DNA of 64,000 nt, from assembly GCF_014640075.1 (NCBI RefSeq), contig NZ_BMGG01000005.1:147551-211550 (forward strand). Direction: 5' to 3'. Within the stretch, counting starts at the first letter, position 1. Every line of letters begins with the position of its first letter. The position numbers and the translations under genes were made by a program. The notes below the pieces were generated by a model that searched no databases, was not told the DNA's origin, and saw only the letters and a list, made by a program, of their open reading frames with translations. Positions 9,508 through 19,602 of this stretch are shown piece by piece. This DNA is from Chelatococcus reniformis (GTDB taxonomy: Bacteria > Pseudomonadota > Alphaproteobacteria > Rhizobiales > Beijerinckiaceae).

Positions 9508-10144
9508 ACGGATTGGGTTCGTCGTCGGCCTGGCGGATGCCGTAGCGGCGCTCCAGGCCGCGGGGCCGCTCGCCTTCGCCGGCGCTGCGCTCGGCCGCGG
9601 CCGGACGGGGCGGTCGCTCGCCGGCGTCACGGCCAATCCGCGGCATCAAGCTGGCGAGATCGACGAACTCGTCGGCCTGCCGGCGCAACTCGTCCGCTAC
9701 CATCGGCGGCTGAGTCATGATCGACGACACGACGCTGACGCGCAGGCCCTTGCGCTGCAAGGCGTTGACCAGCGAGCGGAAGTCGCCGTCACCGGAAAAC
9801 AGGATGACGTGGTCGAGGTAGGGTGCGAGCTCCAGCGCATCCACCGTGAGCTCGATATCCATGTTGCCCTTGATCTTGCGCCGCCCGGTCGCGTCGACGA
9901 ACTCCTTGGTCGGCTTGGTTACGACCCGATATCCATTGTAGTCGAGCCAATCGACCAGCGGCCTCAGGGATGAATATTCCTGATCATCCACCATCGCAGT
10001 ATAGTAATATGCCCTGACGAGGGTGCCCTGGCTTTGGAATTCTTTTAGAAGTCTGCGGTAGTCAATGTCGACGCCAAGACTTTTTGCTGTCGCATAGAGG
10101 TTGGCGCCGTCGATAAACAAAGCAAGCCGATGATCGCTGGCCAT
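9506..10144 (-). CDS. NYN-domain (LabA/DUF88-like) putative ribonuclease
   Basis: A 212-residue protein of the PIN-like NYN fold. The acidic metal-site motifs are present: Asp12 in LALFIDGANLY and the SGDGDF motif near residue 113, with NMDIELTVDAL between. These residues form the presumed nuclease centre of the family (LabA, DUF88). The C terminus from about 165 is a Pro/Arg/Glu-rich tail. I start it at the ATG at 10144, with AGGA 6-10 bases upstream; the frame stays open for 51 more codons but these look non-coding. In relatives a gene of this type sits between smpB and rpoZ, and here it is displaced from smpB by the preceding gene. The RNA target is unknown. Confidence 0.88.
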   Translation of the reverse strand: MASDHRLALFIDGANLYATAKSLGVDIDYRRLLKEFQSQGTLVRAYYYTAMVDDQEYSSLRPLVDWLDYNGYRVVTKPTKEFVDATGRRKIKGNMDIELTVDALELAPYLDHVILFSGDGDFRSLVNALQRKGLRVSVVSSIMTQPPMVADELRRQADEFVDLASLMPRIGRDAGERPPRPAAAERSAGEGERPRGLERRYGIRQADDEPNP

Positions 10145-10401
10145 GGAAATCCTGACGCTGAAATATTGCGCAAAGCTCGCGGACTCCGCGGCCCGCACCA
10201 AGGCTGAGGATCCGCTGCAATCTATGATTCGGATAGCAGGTTCGCGTCCGGTGAACAACGTACGCAACAAGATGCGACGCAGACCGACCATCTTCATCTG
10301 GGCCGCACGGCGGCGCGACCGCGCGCTTTAGGGCCGATCGCGTGCGTGATCGGTGCCGGCGCTTGGAAGGTTCTTTCCCGGCGCGGGCCGATGCGCCAGG
10401 A

Positions 10402-10986
10402 CTACGCGCCGAGGCTGCGGCTGCCGGGCTTGACCGGCGGGATCGCAGCCAGCTCGGGAGGCAGTTGATCCGCTGGATAGGCCGGCACCTCGAAGGAGGC
10501 GAGGGCGACGAGCGGCACGCCGAGATCGGCCTTGCCGGCGGAGCGGTCGATCAGGCAAGCGGCGCCGACCACCTGTCCAGGGTGAGACTTGATGGTCAGC
10601 AGGCACTCGCGCGACGACAGGCCGGTGGTGATGATGTCCTCGACCATCAGCACGCGGGCTCCGGCCGGAATCTCGAAGCCCCGCCGCAGGACGAACTGGC
10701 CGCCCTCGCGTTCGACGAACACCGCCTTTGCGCCGAGGTGACGGGCCGTCTCGTAGCCCGGGATGATGCCGCCCACGGCCGGCGAGACGACCAGGTCGAT
10801 ATCGCCGAAGGTCGCCTGCACCTTCTCGGCCAGGGCCCGGCACACCCTCTCGGTGCGCACGGGATCCATGAACACGAACATTTTCTGGATGAACAGGGGG
10901 CTGCGCAGCCCAGAGGTGAGGATGAAGTGTCCCTCCAGCAGGGCGCCAGCCTCGCGGAATTCGGCCAATACATCATCCTGGGTCAC
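10402..10986 (-). CDS. pyrE: Orotate phosphoribosyltransferase
   Basis: A 194-residue enzyme that joins orotate to PRPP to give OMP in pyrimidine synthesis. The PRPP-binding signature [11 protein letters not shown] is present, with the conserved [13 protein letters not shown]-terminal region and [17 protein letters not shown]. The length matches alphaproteobacterial PyrE. It lies 54 bases downstream of rsh on the same strand and probably belongs to the rpoZ-rsh-pyrE transcription unit. Confidence 0.95.
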   Translation of the reverse strand: MTQDDVLAEFREAGALLEGHFILTSGLRSPLFIQKMFVFMDPVRTERVCRALAEKVQATFGDIDLVVSPAVGGIIPGYETARHLGAKAVFVEREGGQFVLRRGFEIPAGARVLMVEDIITTGLSSRECLLTIKSHPGQVVGAACLIDRSAGKADLGVPLVALASFEVPAYPADQLPPELAAIPPVKPGSRSLGA

Positions 10987-11040
10987 GGCACGCGCTCCTG
11001 ACAGCCCTCCGGCTACCTATCGACCATCGTCGCAGCCGGT

Positions 11041-13386
11041 TCAATTGGTGACGCGCTCGACGCTGTTGATGACGCGCTTGGCTCGCAACTCGCCGATGAT
11101 GTTGTTGAGGTGCTTGATGTCCCAGACGGAGAGGTCGACCGTGACGTCGGTGAAGTCGGCCGTTGGCCGCACCATGGCGACGTTCTCGATGTTTCCATCG
11201 TGGTCGGCGATCACCTGCGCGATCTGCGCCAGGCTCCCCGGCTCGTTGATCGACTTGAGCCTGATGCGCGCCGGAAAGCGTTGACGTTGGCGACCATCGA
11301 CGTCCCAGCGGACGTCGAGCCAGCGCTCGGGCTCGTTCTCGAACGCGGCGAGGGCCGGCGACTGGATCGGATAGATGGTCACCCCGTCCCCGGGAGTCAG
11401 AATGCCGACGATGCGATCGCCCGGGACCGCGCCGCCATTGGGCGCGAAGCGCACCGGCAGATCGCCGCCCAGCCCCCTGATCGGGATCGGCGCGATATGG
11501 TCGGGGTTGGTCGGCACCCGGAACTTGACGCTGCGGCCATTGTCGAGACCAAACCAGCCGCTTGGCGGCGGCGTGCCGGCGGTACGCTTGTCGTCCTGAT
11601 AATCGGGGAAGATGGCCTTCACCACATCGCCCGAGAACATCTCGCCCCGGCCCACCGCCGCCAGCACGTCCTCGATCGAGGCGCGCGCCAGGCGGGGGAG
11701 GGCGCCCTTCAGCTTGTCCTCCGCGAAGCTCTTGCCCGCCCTCTCGAAGGCGCGCTCGAGAATTTGCCGTCCCAGACCGGCATATTGCTTGCGCACCGCG
11801 GCCCGCGAGGCGCGGCGGATGGCGGCGCGGGCCTTTCCGGTCACCACCAGGGATTCCCATGCCGCCGGCGGCACCTGGCCGTTGGCGCGGATGATCTCGA
11901 CCTCTTCGCCGTTCTGCAACTCCGACAGCAGGGGCGAGATCCGGCCATTGATCTTGCAGCCCACCGCGGTGTTGCCGACATCGGTGTGGACGGCGTAGGC
12001 GAAGTCGATCGGGGTGGCGCCGCGCGGCAGGGCGATCAACCGGCCCTTCGGGGTGAAGCAGAACACCTGATCGTGGAACAGCTCGAGCTTGGTGTGCTCG
12101 AGGAACTCCTCGGGGCTGTCGCCTTCGGCCAGCAGGTCGACGGTCTTGCGCAGCCAGCGATAGGCGCGGCTTTCGTTGGCCAGGGCCGAGGGATCATTCA
12201 GCCCCTCCTTGTAGAGGGCATGGGCGGCGATGCCCAGCTCGGCCACGCTGTCCATGTCGGCCGTGCGAATCTGAAGCTCGACGCGCTGATGGCCGGGACC
12301 GACCACGGTCGTGTGGATCGACCGGTAGTCGTTCTGCTTGGGCGTGGAGATGTAGTCCTTGTAACGGCCGGGGACCATCGGCCAGGTCGTGTGAACGATG
12401 CCGAGCGCGCGATAGCAGTCGTCGATGCTGCGGACCATGACACGAAAGCCGAAGATGTCCGACAACTGCTCGAAGGCGACGGACTTCCGTTCCATCTTGC
12501 GGAAGATCGAATAGGGCGACTTGCGCCGACCGAGCACCCGAGCTTCGATCCCGCGTTCGGCGAGCTTTGCCTTGAGGTCGGTCTCGATCTGCTCGATCAG
12601 CCGCTCGTTCTTGTTGACCACCTCTTCCAAGCGCTTGCGGATGGTCGCCTGGGCGTCCCCCTTCATGTGGTGGAACGACAGTTCCTCCAGCTCCTCCCGC
12701 ATCTCCTGCATGCCCATGCGCCCGGCCAGCGGCGCATAGATGTCCAGCGTCTCCTCCGCGATGCGCAACCGCTTGGCCGGCGGCACGTGGTCGAGGGTGC
12801 GCATGTTGTGGAGCCGGTCGGCAAGCTTCACCAGCAGCACGCGGACGTCGGCCGCGATCGCCAGCAACAGCTTGCGGAAGTTCTCGCCCTGCGTCGCCTT
12901 TTTGGAGACGAAGTCGAGCTTCTTGATCTTGGTGAGACCGTCGACCAGGGCGCCGATCTCGGCGCCGAACAACCGGTCGATCTCTTCGCGCGTGGCGTCG
13001 GTGTCCTCGATGACGTCGTGCAGGATCGCCGCGACGATGGTCGCATCGTCAAGCTTCAAATCGGTGAGGATGGCGGCGACCGCCAGCGGATGGCTGAAAT
13101 AGAGATCGCCCGAGGCGCGCATCTGGCTGCCATGCGCGCGCATGGCGTAGACGTAGGCCCGATCGAGCAGGGCCTCGTCCGCGTGCGGATCGTAGCTCTT
13201 GACCCGTTCGACCAGTTCGTACTGACGCATGAGGGGGCGCGGCCGCGGCGCGGGCGCCTCGGCGGCGGGCGCCTCGGCCGTGCGCTCGGGCGCCGGCGGC
13301 GCGCCTTTGGACAGGGCAGCGGTCACGGCGACGGGCTTGTCTGCGACGGGCTTGTCTGGTGCGGCTTTCTTGGCAGCGGTCGGCAT
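11041..13386 (-). CDS. rsh: Bifunctional (p)ppGpp synthetase/hydrolase (Rel/Spo homolog)
   Basis: A 781-residue stringent-response enzyme that makes and degrades (p)ppGpp. Domains in order: an Ala/Pro/Lys-rich N-terminal extension (1-52), HD hydrolase (about 75-230, with YFSHPLAVAAIL and ILHDVIEDT), synthetase (about 290-420, with GRYKDYISTPKQNDYRSIHT), TGS (about 450-510, FTPKGRLIALPRGATPIDFA), and a C-terminal ACT domain (about 705-780, INEPGSLAQIAQVIADHDGN). An intact HD motif argues for a bifunctional enzyme, as expected for the sole RSH of an alphaproteobacterium. The start at 13386 has a good AAGGGA site. The usual start of relatives (MRQYELVERV) corresponds to Met53 at 13230, which lacks one. 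Confidence 0.95.
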   Translation of the reverse strand: MPTAAKKAAPDKPVADKPVAVTAALSKGAPPAPERTAEAPAAEAPAPRPRPLMRQYELVERVKSYDPHADEALLDRAYVYAMRAHGSQMRASGDLYFSHPLAVAAILTDLKLDDATIVAAILHDVIEDTDATREEIDRLFGAEIGALVDGLTKIKKLDFVSKKATQGENFRKLLLAIAADVRVLLVKLADRLHNMRTLDHVPPAKRLRIAEETLDIYAPLAGRMGMQEMREELEELSFHHMKGDAQATIRKRLEEVVNKNERLIEQIETDLKAKLAERGIEARVLGRRKSPYSIFRKMERKSVAFEQLSDIFGFRVMVRSIDDCYRALGIVHTTWPMVPGRYKDYISTPKQNDYRSIHTTVVGPGHQRVELQIRTADMDSVAELGIAAHALYKEGLNDPSALANESRAYRWLRKTVDLLAEGDSPEEFLEHTKLELFHDQVFCFTPKGRLIALPRGATPIDFAYAVHTDVGNTAVGCKINGRISPLLSELQNGEEVEIIRANGQVPPAAWESLVVTGKARAAIRRASRAAVRKQYAGLGRQILERAFERAGKSFAEDKLKGALPRLARASIEDVLAAVGRGEMFSGDVVKAIFPDYQDDKRTAGTPPPSGWFGLDNGRSVKFRVPTNPDHIAPIPIRGLGGDLPVRFAPNGGAVPGDRIVGILTPGDGVTIYPIQSPALAAFENEPERWLDVRWDVDGRQRQRFPARIRLKSINEPGSLAQIAQVIADHDGNIENVAMVRPTADFTDVTVDLSVWDIKHLNNIIGELRAKRVINSVERVTN

Positions 13387-13650
13387 CGTCCACTATCCCT
13401 TCACCACCCATGGAGGACAAGCTGCGCGTCCCATCATGGTTATCCGCCATTTCGTCGCGGGGATCGATCAGCGGCCAGACGCCGGCCCATCGGGGGGAAT
13501 CGATCGGACGAAGGGAAGTGTTCCAGATTCAAAGACTTGAACATTTCGACGCGATCGGATGACCTCGTCCGATCGCGACACTACCTATCAGGGCTCCAAG
13601 GCGACTTCGGGGCTGCGCCGTCACGCCCGCGGCTTCGGCGTCCCGGCAAA

Positions 13651-13677
13651 CAAAAGCCCGGCTGAGCCGGGCTTTTG
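13651..13677. terminator. Bidirectional terminator-like palindrome after rpoZ
   Basis: A perfect 12-bp palindrome (caaaagcccggc / gccgggcttttg) with a 3-base loop, giving T-rich flanks on both strands. It lies 20 bases downstream of the rpoZ stop and upstream of rsh, so it would end or attenuate rpoZ transcription before rsh. rsh then needs its own promoter in 13390-13650, where I see no gene. Confidence 0.85.
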
Positions 13678-13697
13678 TTGCAACGGAAGGCGGCCGC

Positions 13698-14099
13698 TCA
13701 GCCTTCCTCTTCCTCCGTCTGGGCCGGCGGCACCAGACCTTCCAGGCCGCGCAGCAAGTCCTCCTCGCTCATGCGGTCGAACTCCTGGACGTCCTCGTCG
13801 GCCCGGCCCTGGCTTGCGGCAGCGCCCATGGCCGCGAGGCGCGGCACCGTGTCCTCCTCGGGCTCGTCAACCTCCACATGCTTCTGCAGGGAGTGGATCA
13901 GGTCCTCCTTGAGGTCCTCGACCGAGATGGTTTCATCCGCGATCTCGCGCAGGGCGACGACCGGGTTCTTGTCGCGATCGCGATCCACCGTGAGCGGCGC
14001 GCCGGAGGAGATCATTCGCGCGCGGTGGCCAGCGATCAGGACCAGCTCGAAGCGATTGTTGACCTTGTCGATGCAATCTTCGACGGTTACGCGAGCCAT
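13698..14099 (-). CDS. rpoZ: RNA polymerase omega subunit
   Basis: A 133-residue small subunit that helps assemble the beta-prime subunit and, in many bacteria, takes part in ppGpp binding. The N terminus [20 protein letters not shown] and the following [19 protein letters not shown] are diagnostic. The rest is the long acidic C-terminal tail common in alphaproteobacterial omega subunits (EEDTVPRL ... EEEEG). The start at 14099 has a strong AGAAGGAG. Its place next to rsh is conserved and functionally fitting. Confidence 0.96.
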   Translation of the reverse strand: MARVTVEDCIDKVNNRFELVLIAGHRARMISSGAPLTVDRDRDKNPVVALREIADETISVEDLKEDLIHSLQKHVEVDEPEEDTVPRLAAMGAAASQGRADEDVQEFDRMSEEDLLRGLEGLVPPAQTEEEEG

Positions 14100-14148
14100 G
14101 CGCGGGCTCCTTCTCGAAGGTGAACAGATTGTCGGAATCCTGCCGAGA

Positions 14149-14175
14149 TTTATAGGTTGTCCGGCGTTTGCGCAA
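14149..14175 (-). promoter_or_regulatory. Possible sigma-70-type promoter of rpoZ
   Basis: On the minus strand, TTGCGC (14175-14170) is followed after 15 bases by TATAAA (14154-14149), about 50 bases before the rpoZ start. The spacing is shorter than the usual 16-18, so this is tentative. Confidence 0.3.
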
Positions 14176-14388
14176 GAGCGACGGCGAACGGCTGGCTCAG
14201 GCGCCGCGGAGGCGGGCCGCCTTGGCGCCGCCTTCGTCCGCCAAGCATTCGCTTGACAGCGCCGGCACCCCGGTGCCACTGCCCGCGATCCATTGGCCGG
14301 CCCCCAGGTCCGCCACGAGACGACGCGCGCCCGGCGGGCGCAGCCGCAGGGCGCAGGAGCCGCAGGCGGCAGGGAGGATACGACGACG

Positions 14389-15333
14389 ATGACGGCGGCT
14401 TACACCTTTCCCGGACAGGGCAGCCAGGCGATTGGAATGGGCAAGTCCCTGGCCGACAACTTCGGCCCGGCGCGCGAGGTGTTCGCGGAAGTCGACGACG
14501 CCGTGGGCCAGCGCCTGTCGCGGTTGATGTGGGAGGGGCCGCTCGACGAGCTGACGTTGACCGCCAACACGCAGCCGGCGCTGATGGCGGTCAGCATGGC
14601 GGCGCTTCGCGTGCTCGAGGCGGAAGCGGGGCTCGATCTGGGGCGCGAGGCAACCTTCGTGGCCGGGCACTCGCTCGGCGAGTACGCGGCGCTTGCCGCC
14701 GCCCGCAGCCTGACGCTGGCCGACGCGGCGCGCCTGCTGCGGATTCGTGGCGAGGCGATGCAGAAGGCCGTGCCGGTTGGAGCCGGCGCCATGGCGGCGC
14801 TCCTCGGCCTCGACTATGCGGATGCCGCAGCGGTCGCCAAGGATGCCGCACAAGGAGAGGTCTGCGCCGCTGCCAACGACAACGGACCGGGCCAGGTCGT
14901 CGTGTCCGGCCATCGCGCCGCCGTCGAGCGGGCCATCGCGCTGGCGCAGGCGCGCGGCGCCAAGCGGGCCATCATGCTGCCCGTATCGGCACCGTTCCAC
15001 TGCGCGCTGATGCAGCCGGCCGCCGACGCCATGGCCGAGGCGCTCGGCCGCGTGACGATCGCCAAGCCGCTTGTGCCATTGGTTGCCAACGTCTCGGCCG
15101 AGCCGGTGAGCGACCCGGCGGCAATCCGTGACGGCCTGGTGGCGCAGGTGACGGGCACTGTGCGTTGGCGGGAATGCATCGGCGCCATGGCCGCCGCCGG
15201 AGTTGAATCATTTTATGAGGTGGGGGCTGGCAAGGTGCTGAGCGGGCTGGCGAAGCGCATCGCGACCGGGGCCAAATGCACCTCGATCGGCACGGCCGAC
15301 GATGTCGCCGGCTTCGTCGCCGGCCGCCGCTGA
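14389..15333 (+). CDS. fabD: Malonyl-CoA:ACP transacylase
   Basis: A 314-residue enzyme that loads malonyl groups onto acyl carrier protein for type II fatty-acid synthesis. The nucleophile is Ser95 in [10 protein letters not shown] and the partner is His204 in [10 protein letters not shown]; the N-terminal [10 protein letters not shown] oxyanion loop is intact. AGGGAGG about 10 bases before the ATG supports the chosen start over the in-frame upstream one. It leads the rightward fabD-fabG-acpP-fabF run and is divergent from rpoZ, with 289 bases between. Confidence 0.96.
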   Translation: MTAAYTFPGQGSQAIGMGKSLADNFGPAREVFAEVDDAVGQRLSRLMWEGPLDELTLTANTQPALMAVSMAALRVLEAEAGLDLGREATFVAGHSLGEYAALAAARSLTLADAARLLRIRGEAMQKAVPVGAGAMAALLGLDYADAAAVAKDAAQGEVCAAANDNGPGQVVVSGHRAAVERAIALAQARGAKRAIMLPVSAPFHCALMQPAADAMAEALGRVTIAKPLVPLVANVSAEPVSDPAAIRDGLVAQVTGTVRWRECIGAMAAAGVESFYEVGAGKVLSGLAKRIATGAKCTSIGTADDVAGFVAGRR

Positions 15334-15458
15334 GGCGTGCCCGGGGGCGGTTCCCGTCCTGCGACGGGCCGATCCAGACCGTCGGCGGACGACGATGAGA
15401 GCTTGGCTGGTGAGAGATGTCTGGCGAGCGGGCAGCGCCCAGGCACGGAGGATCGACG

Positions 15459-16196
15459 ATGTTCGATTTGAGTGGCCGCAAGGCCTTGGTAACGGGAGCG
15501 AGCGGCGGCATCGGCGGCGCGATTGCGCGGGCATTGCGAGCCCAGGGAGCCGAGGTGGTACTGTCGGGCACGCGCCGTGAGGCGCTGGAGGCCTTGGCGG
15601 CAGAGCTCGGCGGCGGCGTCCATGTGGTGCCGGCCGATCTGTCTTCCGCTGATTCGGTCGAGGCGCTGGTGCCCGCAGCAGAGGCTGCGCTGGGCGGCCT
15701 CGATGTGCTGGTCAACAACGCGGGCGTGACGCGGGACAACCTGTTCCTGCGCATGAAGGACGAGGAGTGGAACGACGTCATCGCGGTCAATCTGACGGCC
15801 TCGTTCCGGCTGTCGCGCGCCGCTGTCAAAGGCATGATGCGCCGACGTTTTGGGCGAATCGTCAACATCGGCTCGGTGGTGGGGTCCACGGGCAATCCCG
15901 GCCAGGGCAACTACGCGGCGTCGAAAGCGGGCCTGATCGGCATGACCAAGGCGCTCGCGGCCGAGGTGGCCAGCCGGCAGATCACCGTCAACTGCGTCGC
16001 GCCGGGCTTTATCACGTCGCCGATGACGGATGCGCTGAACGAGAAGCAGCGCGAGGCCATCCTTGCCAACGTCCCGGCGGGGCGGCTCGGCGGCGGCGAC
16101 GACGTCGCTGCCGCGGTCGTCTATCTGGCGTCGAGCGAAGCCGCCTACGTGACCGGCCAGACTCTCCATGTCAACGGCGGAATGGCAATGTTCTAA
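15459..16196 (+). CDS. fabG: 3-oxoacyl-ACP reductase
   Basis: A 245-residue short-chain dehydrogenase that reduces beta-ketoacyl-ACP with NADPH in the fatty-acid elongation cycle. Present are the cofactor loop TGASGGIG, VNNAG, and the catalytic Ser139, Tyr152 and Lys156 (NYAASKAG), nearly the same numbering as E. coli FabG. NCVAPGFITSPMT and the ending HVNGGMAMF are also typical of FabG. GGAGGA is 7 bases before the ATG. It lies 125 bases after fabD. Confidence 0.96.
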   Translation: MFDLSGRKALVTGASGGIGGAIARALRAQGAEVVLSGTRREALEALAAELGGGVHVVPADLSSADSVEALVPAAEAALGGLDVLVNNAGVTRDNLFLRMKDEEWNDVIAVNLTASFRLSRAAVKGMMRRRFGRIVNIGSVVGSTGNPGQGNYAASKAGLIGMTKALAAEVASRQITVNCVAPGFITSPMTDALNEKQREAILANVPAGRLGGGDDVAAAVVYLASSEAAYVTGQTLHVNGGMAMF

Positions 16197-16447
16197 GGTA
16201 CTTAGCTGGCTTGCGCGGACGATGATCGAGGGTGCCGTGCGCCCCTCGTCAGCGCGAGATCGGTGTGTTAACAGGAGCTAAGTTTCGGGTCCGGCACTTG
16301 ACGGCGCCGCCGAAAACGGGCTTGCACGTGGCGACGGTCGAGGGCCTCGGGGGCGTCATCGACCCAGAGCATCAACCGGGCGAACCGGCTAAGCCACTCG
16401 ACAACGGGCGGCCGCACGCCATTGAGACAATGAACGAGGACCCAACG

Positions 16448-16684
16448 ATGAGTGACATTGCCGAACGCGTGAAGAAGATCGTTGTCGAGCATCTCGGCGT
16501 CGACGCCGAAAAGGTTACCGAAAACGCAAACTTCATCGACGACCTCGGTGCCGACAGCCTCGATACGGTGGAGCTCGTCATGGCGTTCGAAGAGGAGTTC
16601 AACGTCGAGATCCCGGACGATGCGGCCGAGACCATCGTCACCGTTGGGGATGCGATCAAGTTCCTTGAGAAGAACGCGGCCTGA
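16448..16684 (+). CDS. acpP: Acyl carrier protein
   Basis: A 78-residue acidic carrier of growing acyl chains. Ser37 in [20 protein letters not shown] is the 4'-phosphopantetheine attachment site. A CGAGGA sequence precedes the ATG. The 251 bases between fabG and acpP contain no gene; such a spacer commonly carries a separate acpP promoter because ACP is needed in excess, but I cannot assign its boxes. Confidence 0.97.
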   Translation: MSDIAERVKKIVVEHLGVDAEKVTENANFIDDLGADSLDTVELVMAFEEEFNVEIPDDAAETIVTVGDAIKFLEKNAA

Positions 16685-16866
16685 GTAAGACGGCTGTCGC
16701 CGTGGTGATCGGGGGCTTCGAGGCGCGAATTCCGCAAGGTGGCCATGTTTCTCGGCGAGAACGGAACCCGACCTTCGGGTGGGAGACGTTCTCGATGGAG
16801 GTTCGGGCCGAGCCTGACGGAGGCGACCCGAGCCCCCGTGGCGTTTAAGGGTTTGACGGACACAAG

Positions 16867-18132
16867 ATGAGACGAGTCGTCGTTACAGGCCTCGGTATGG
16901 TGACCCCGCTCGGTTGTGGGGTGGAGCACACTTGGGCAGGTATTGTCGCGGGCCGCAGCGGCGCCAGGGTCGTCGAGGGTTTCGAGGTGTCGGACCTGGC
17001 CTGTAAAGTGGCCTGCCAGATCCCAGTCGGCGACGGCAGCGATGGCACGTTCAACGCCGACCAATGGATGGACCCCAAGGATCAGCGCAAGGTCGATCCC
17101 TTCATCGTATACGCCATGGCGGCGGCCCAGCAGGCCCTGGACGACGCTGGCTGGCACCCTGATACGGATGACGAGCGCAACACGACCGGCGTGCTGGTGG
17201 GCTCCGGCATCGGCGGCATCGGCGGCATCTACGACGCGTCGCTGACACTCTATGAGAAAGGCCCGCGCCGGGTCTCGCCGTTCTTCATCACCGGACGGCT
17301 GATCAACCTGGCATCCGGCTATATCTCCATCAAGCACGGTCTGCGCGGTCCCAACCATTCAGTGGTGACGGCGTGCTCGACCGGCGCCCACGCCATCGGC
17401 GATGCGGGCCGCCTGATCGCGTTCGGCGACGCCGACGTCATGGTGGCGGGCGGCAGCGAGTCGCCGATCAACCGCTTGTCGCTCGCAGGCTTTGCCGCCT
17501 GCCGAGCGCTGTCCACCGCTTTCAACGACGAGCCGACCCGCGCCTCGCGCCCCTACGACAAGGACAGGGACGGCTTCGTTATGGGCGAAGGCGCCGGCAT
17601 CGTCGTGCTGGAAGAGCTCGAGCATGCGCGGGCGCGGGGCGCCAAGATCTATGCCGAGCTCGTGGGCTACGGCCTGTCGGGCGATGCACATCACATCACC
17701 TCGCCGTCCGAGGACGGGGACGGCGCCTATCGCTGCATGCAGGCGGCCCTCAAGCGCGCCGGCATCACCATCGCCGACGTGGACTACGTCAATGCCCACG
17801 GCACGTCGACGCCCGTCGGCGACGAGATCGAGCTCAAGGCGCTGGAGCGCTTGGTCGGCAACACCGCGGCGCGGCTCACCATGTCGTCGACGAAGTCGTG
17901 CATAGGCCACTTGCTGGGCGCGGCCGGCGCGGTCGAAGCGATCTTTTCCGTGCTGGCCATTCGGGATCAGATCGCACCGCCGACGATCAACCTTGATGAG
18001 CCCTCGGTCGAAACCGGGATTGATTTGACGCCGCACGTTGCAAAGCCCCTGGCGGTGGATATTGCTTTATCCAACTCGTTCGGCTTCGGTGGAACGAATG
18101 CGTCGGTGATTTTCCGGCGTTTAGACAGCTGA
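16867..18132 (+). CDS. fabF: 3-oxoacyl-ACP synthase II
   Basis: A 421-residue condensing enzyme that elongates acyl-ACP with malonyl-ACP. The Cys-His-His centre is visible: Cys170 in TACSTGAHAIGDA, His311 in NAHGTSTPVGDEIE and His348 in GHLLGAAGAVEAI. The N terminus RRVVVTGLGMVTPLGCG and the C-terminal SNSFGFGGTNASVIF are standard. It lies 182 bases after acpP; the spacer contains an imperfect hairpin around ACCCGACCTTCGGGT. Confidence 0.97.
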   Translation: MRRVVVTGLGMVTPLGCGVEHTWAGIVAGRSGARVVEGFEVSDLACKVACQIPVGDGSDGTFNADQWMDPKDQRKVDPFIVYAMAAAQQALDDAGWHPDTDDERNTTGVLVGSGIGGIGGIYDASLTLYEKGPRRVSPFFITGRLINLASGYISIKHGLRGPNHSVVTACSTGAHAIGDAGRLIAFGDADVMVAGGSESPINRLSLAGFAACRALSTAFNDEPTRASRPYDKDRDGFVMGEGAGIVVLEELEHARARGAKIYAELVGYGLSGDAHHITSPSEDGDGAYRCMQAALKRAGITIADVDYVNAHGTSTPVGDEIELKALERLVGNTAARLTMSSTKSCIGHLLGAAGAVEAIFSVLAIRDQIAPPTINLDEPSVETGIDLTPHVAKPLAVDIALSNSFGFGGTNASVIFRRLDS

Positions 18133-18213
18133 CGGCCGGGCGCTGCGGAACCGCGCCCGAAATGACCTGAATCGTGTTCGGCGCTAGCAGGAGCGGTTTC
18201 GACCAGACTCAGC

Positions 18214-19602
18214 ATGACCGATCCATACGATAAAGCCGACGGCGGCAACGCGGCGAAGAAGGAACGAGGGTCGCGCATCCGCTCGTTGAGGAGCCCTTCC
18301 GATGCGATCCGGCCGGAATCGGTTCCGCCGCCGCCGCCGACACCGCCGCGTGAGCGCAACGGCCTGGTCCATCTGGCGAGCAACTTCCTGACGTTCTTCG
18401 TGTTCGCGTCGATTGCCATCGCCGGCGGCTTCTATGTGCTGAAGAATGAGTTCCGCGCGCCGGGCCCGCTTCAGTCGGACAAGGTGATTATCGTCAAGGG
18501 CGGCTCCCAGGCGGTCACCGATACGCTCGCTCGCGAGGGCGTTATCGCGCAGCCGACGCTGTTCCTGCTCGGCCTTCACCTGTTCGGAACCAGCGACGAG
18601 ATCAAGGCCGGCGAGTATCTGTTCAAGCAGAATGCGAGCCTCCGGGCTGTGATGGACACCCTGATCGCCGGCAAGTCGGTGCTTCACACGCTGACCATAC
18701 CGGAAGGGCTCACCAGCGAGCAGGTCGTCGGCCGGCTGATGGAGTCCGACCTGCTGATCGGGACGATCAAGGAGATCCCGCGGGAAGGCGCGTTGCTGCC
18801 GGAGACGTACAAGATCCCGCGCGGCACGCCACGCCAGCAACTGATCGACCGCATGCGCGCCGACAGCAAACGCGTGCTGGCCGAGGTGTGGGCACGCCGT
18901 TCGCCGGATCTTCCGGTCAAATCGCCCGAGGAACTGGTGACGCTCGCCTCGATCGTGGAGAAGGAGACAGGGCGCGCGGACGAACGGCCGCGCGTCGCCG
19001 GCGTCTTCATCAATCGTATGCAGAAGAGGATGCGGCTCCAGTCCGACCCCACCATCGTCTACGGGCTCGTGGGCGGCAAGGGTACGCTGGGGCGGGCGAT
19101 CCAGCGCAGCGAGATCACCAAGCCGACTCCATACAACACCTACGTCATCGACGGCCTGCCGCCGGGCCCCATCGCCAATCCGGGCCGTGCCGCGCTCGAG
19201 GCGGTCGCCAATCCGTCGCGCACCAAGGAGGTCTTCTTCGTCGCCGACGGCACGGGGGGGCACGTCTTCTCCGAAACCTTGGATCAGCACAATCGCAACG
19301 TCGGACGCTGGCGGCAGATCGAGGCGACACGCAAGAGCAGCGACGGTGCTGACGACGTCGACCGTTCCGCACCGCCGGCCGCGCCGGCGCCCGGACCGTC
19401 GGGCTGGCCTGGCGCGGGCCCCGCGCGCGATAACCGGTCGGCTGTGGACGGCGGTGTCGATGGCGCCACGGGCGGCGGGTCGCCGGCGGAGAGGATGGCG
19501 CGGCCGCGCGCCTTCGATGCCTCCGAAGGCACCAAGCTCGATCCGCTGCGCAACAAGACCTACGACTTGAACTCGACCCAGACGGTCCCGAAGCTGCGCT
19601 GA
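18214..19602 (+). CDS. mltG: Endolytic murein transglycosylase (YceG-like)
   Basis: A 462-residue inner-membrane enzyme that cuts nascent glycan strands and so limits their length. A Pro-rich cytoplasmic N terminus (about 1-50) precedes one membrane segment (about 56-77, FLTFFVFASIAIAGGFYVL). The periplasmic part has a LysM-like region and the catalytic region LASIVEKETG with candidate catalytic Glu249, then RVAGVFINRM and SDPTIVYGL. From about residue 375 there is an extra low-complexity Pro/Ala/Gly-rich tail of some 85 residues not needed for the fold. The position after fabF is conserved in alphaproteobacteria. Confidence 0.94.
   Translation: MTDPYDKADGGNAAKKERGSRIRSLRSPSDAIRPESVPPPPPTPPRERNGLVHLASNFLTFFVFASIAIAGGFYVLKNEFRAPGPLQSDKVIIVKGGSQAVTDTLAREGVIAQPTLFLLGLHLFGTSDEIKAGEYLFKQNASLRAVMDTLIAGKSVLHTLTIPEGLTSEQVVGRLMESDLLIGTIKEIPREGALLPETYKIPRGTPRQQLIDRMRADSKRVLAEVWARRSPDLPVKSPEELVTLASIVEKETGRADERPRVAGVFINRMQKRMRLQSDPTIVYGLVGGKGTLGRAIQRSEITKPTPYNTYVIDGLPPGPIANPGRAALEAVANPSRTKEVFFVADGTGGHVFSETLDQHNRNVGRWRQIEATRKSSDGADDVDRSAPPAAPAPGPSGWPGAGPARDNRSAVDGGVDGATGGGSPAERMARPRAFDASEGTKLDPLRNKTYDLNSTQTVPKLR

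Noticed and set aside
11110-13665. 851-codon plus-strand frame across rsh
   Set aside because: Antisense shadow of the alarmone enzyme, with no ribosome-binding site or domain.
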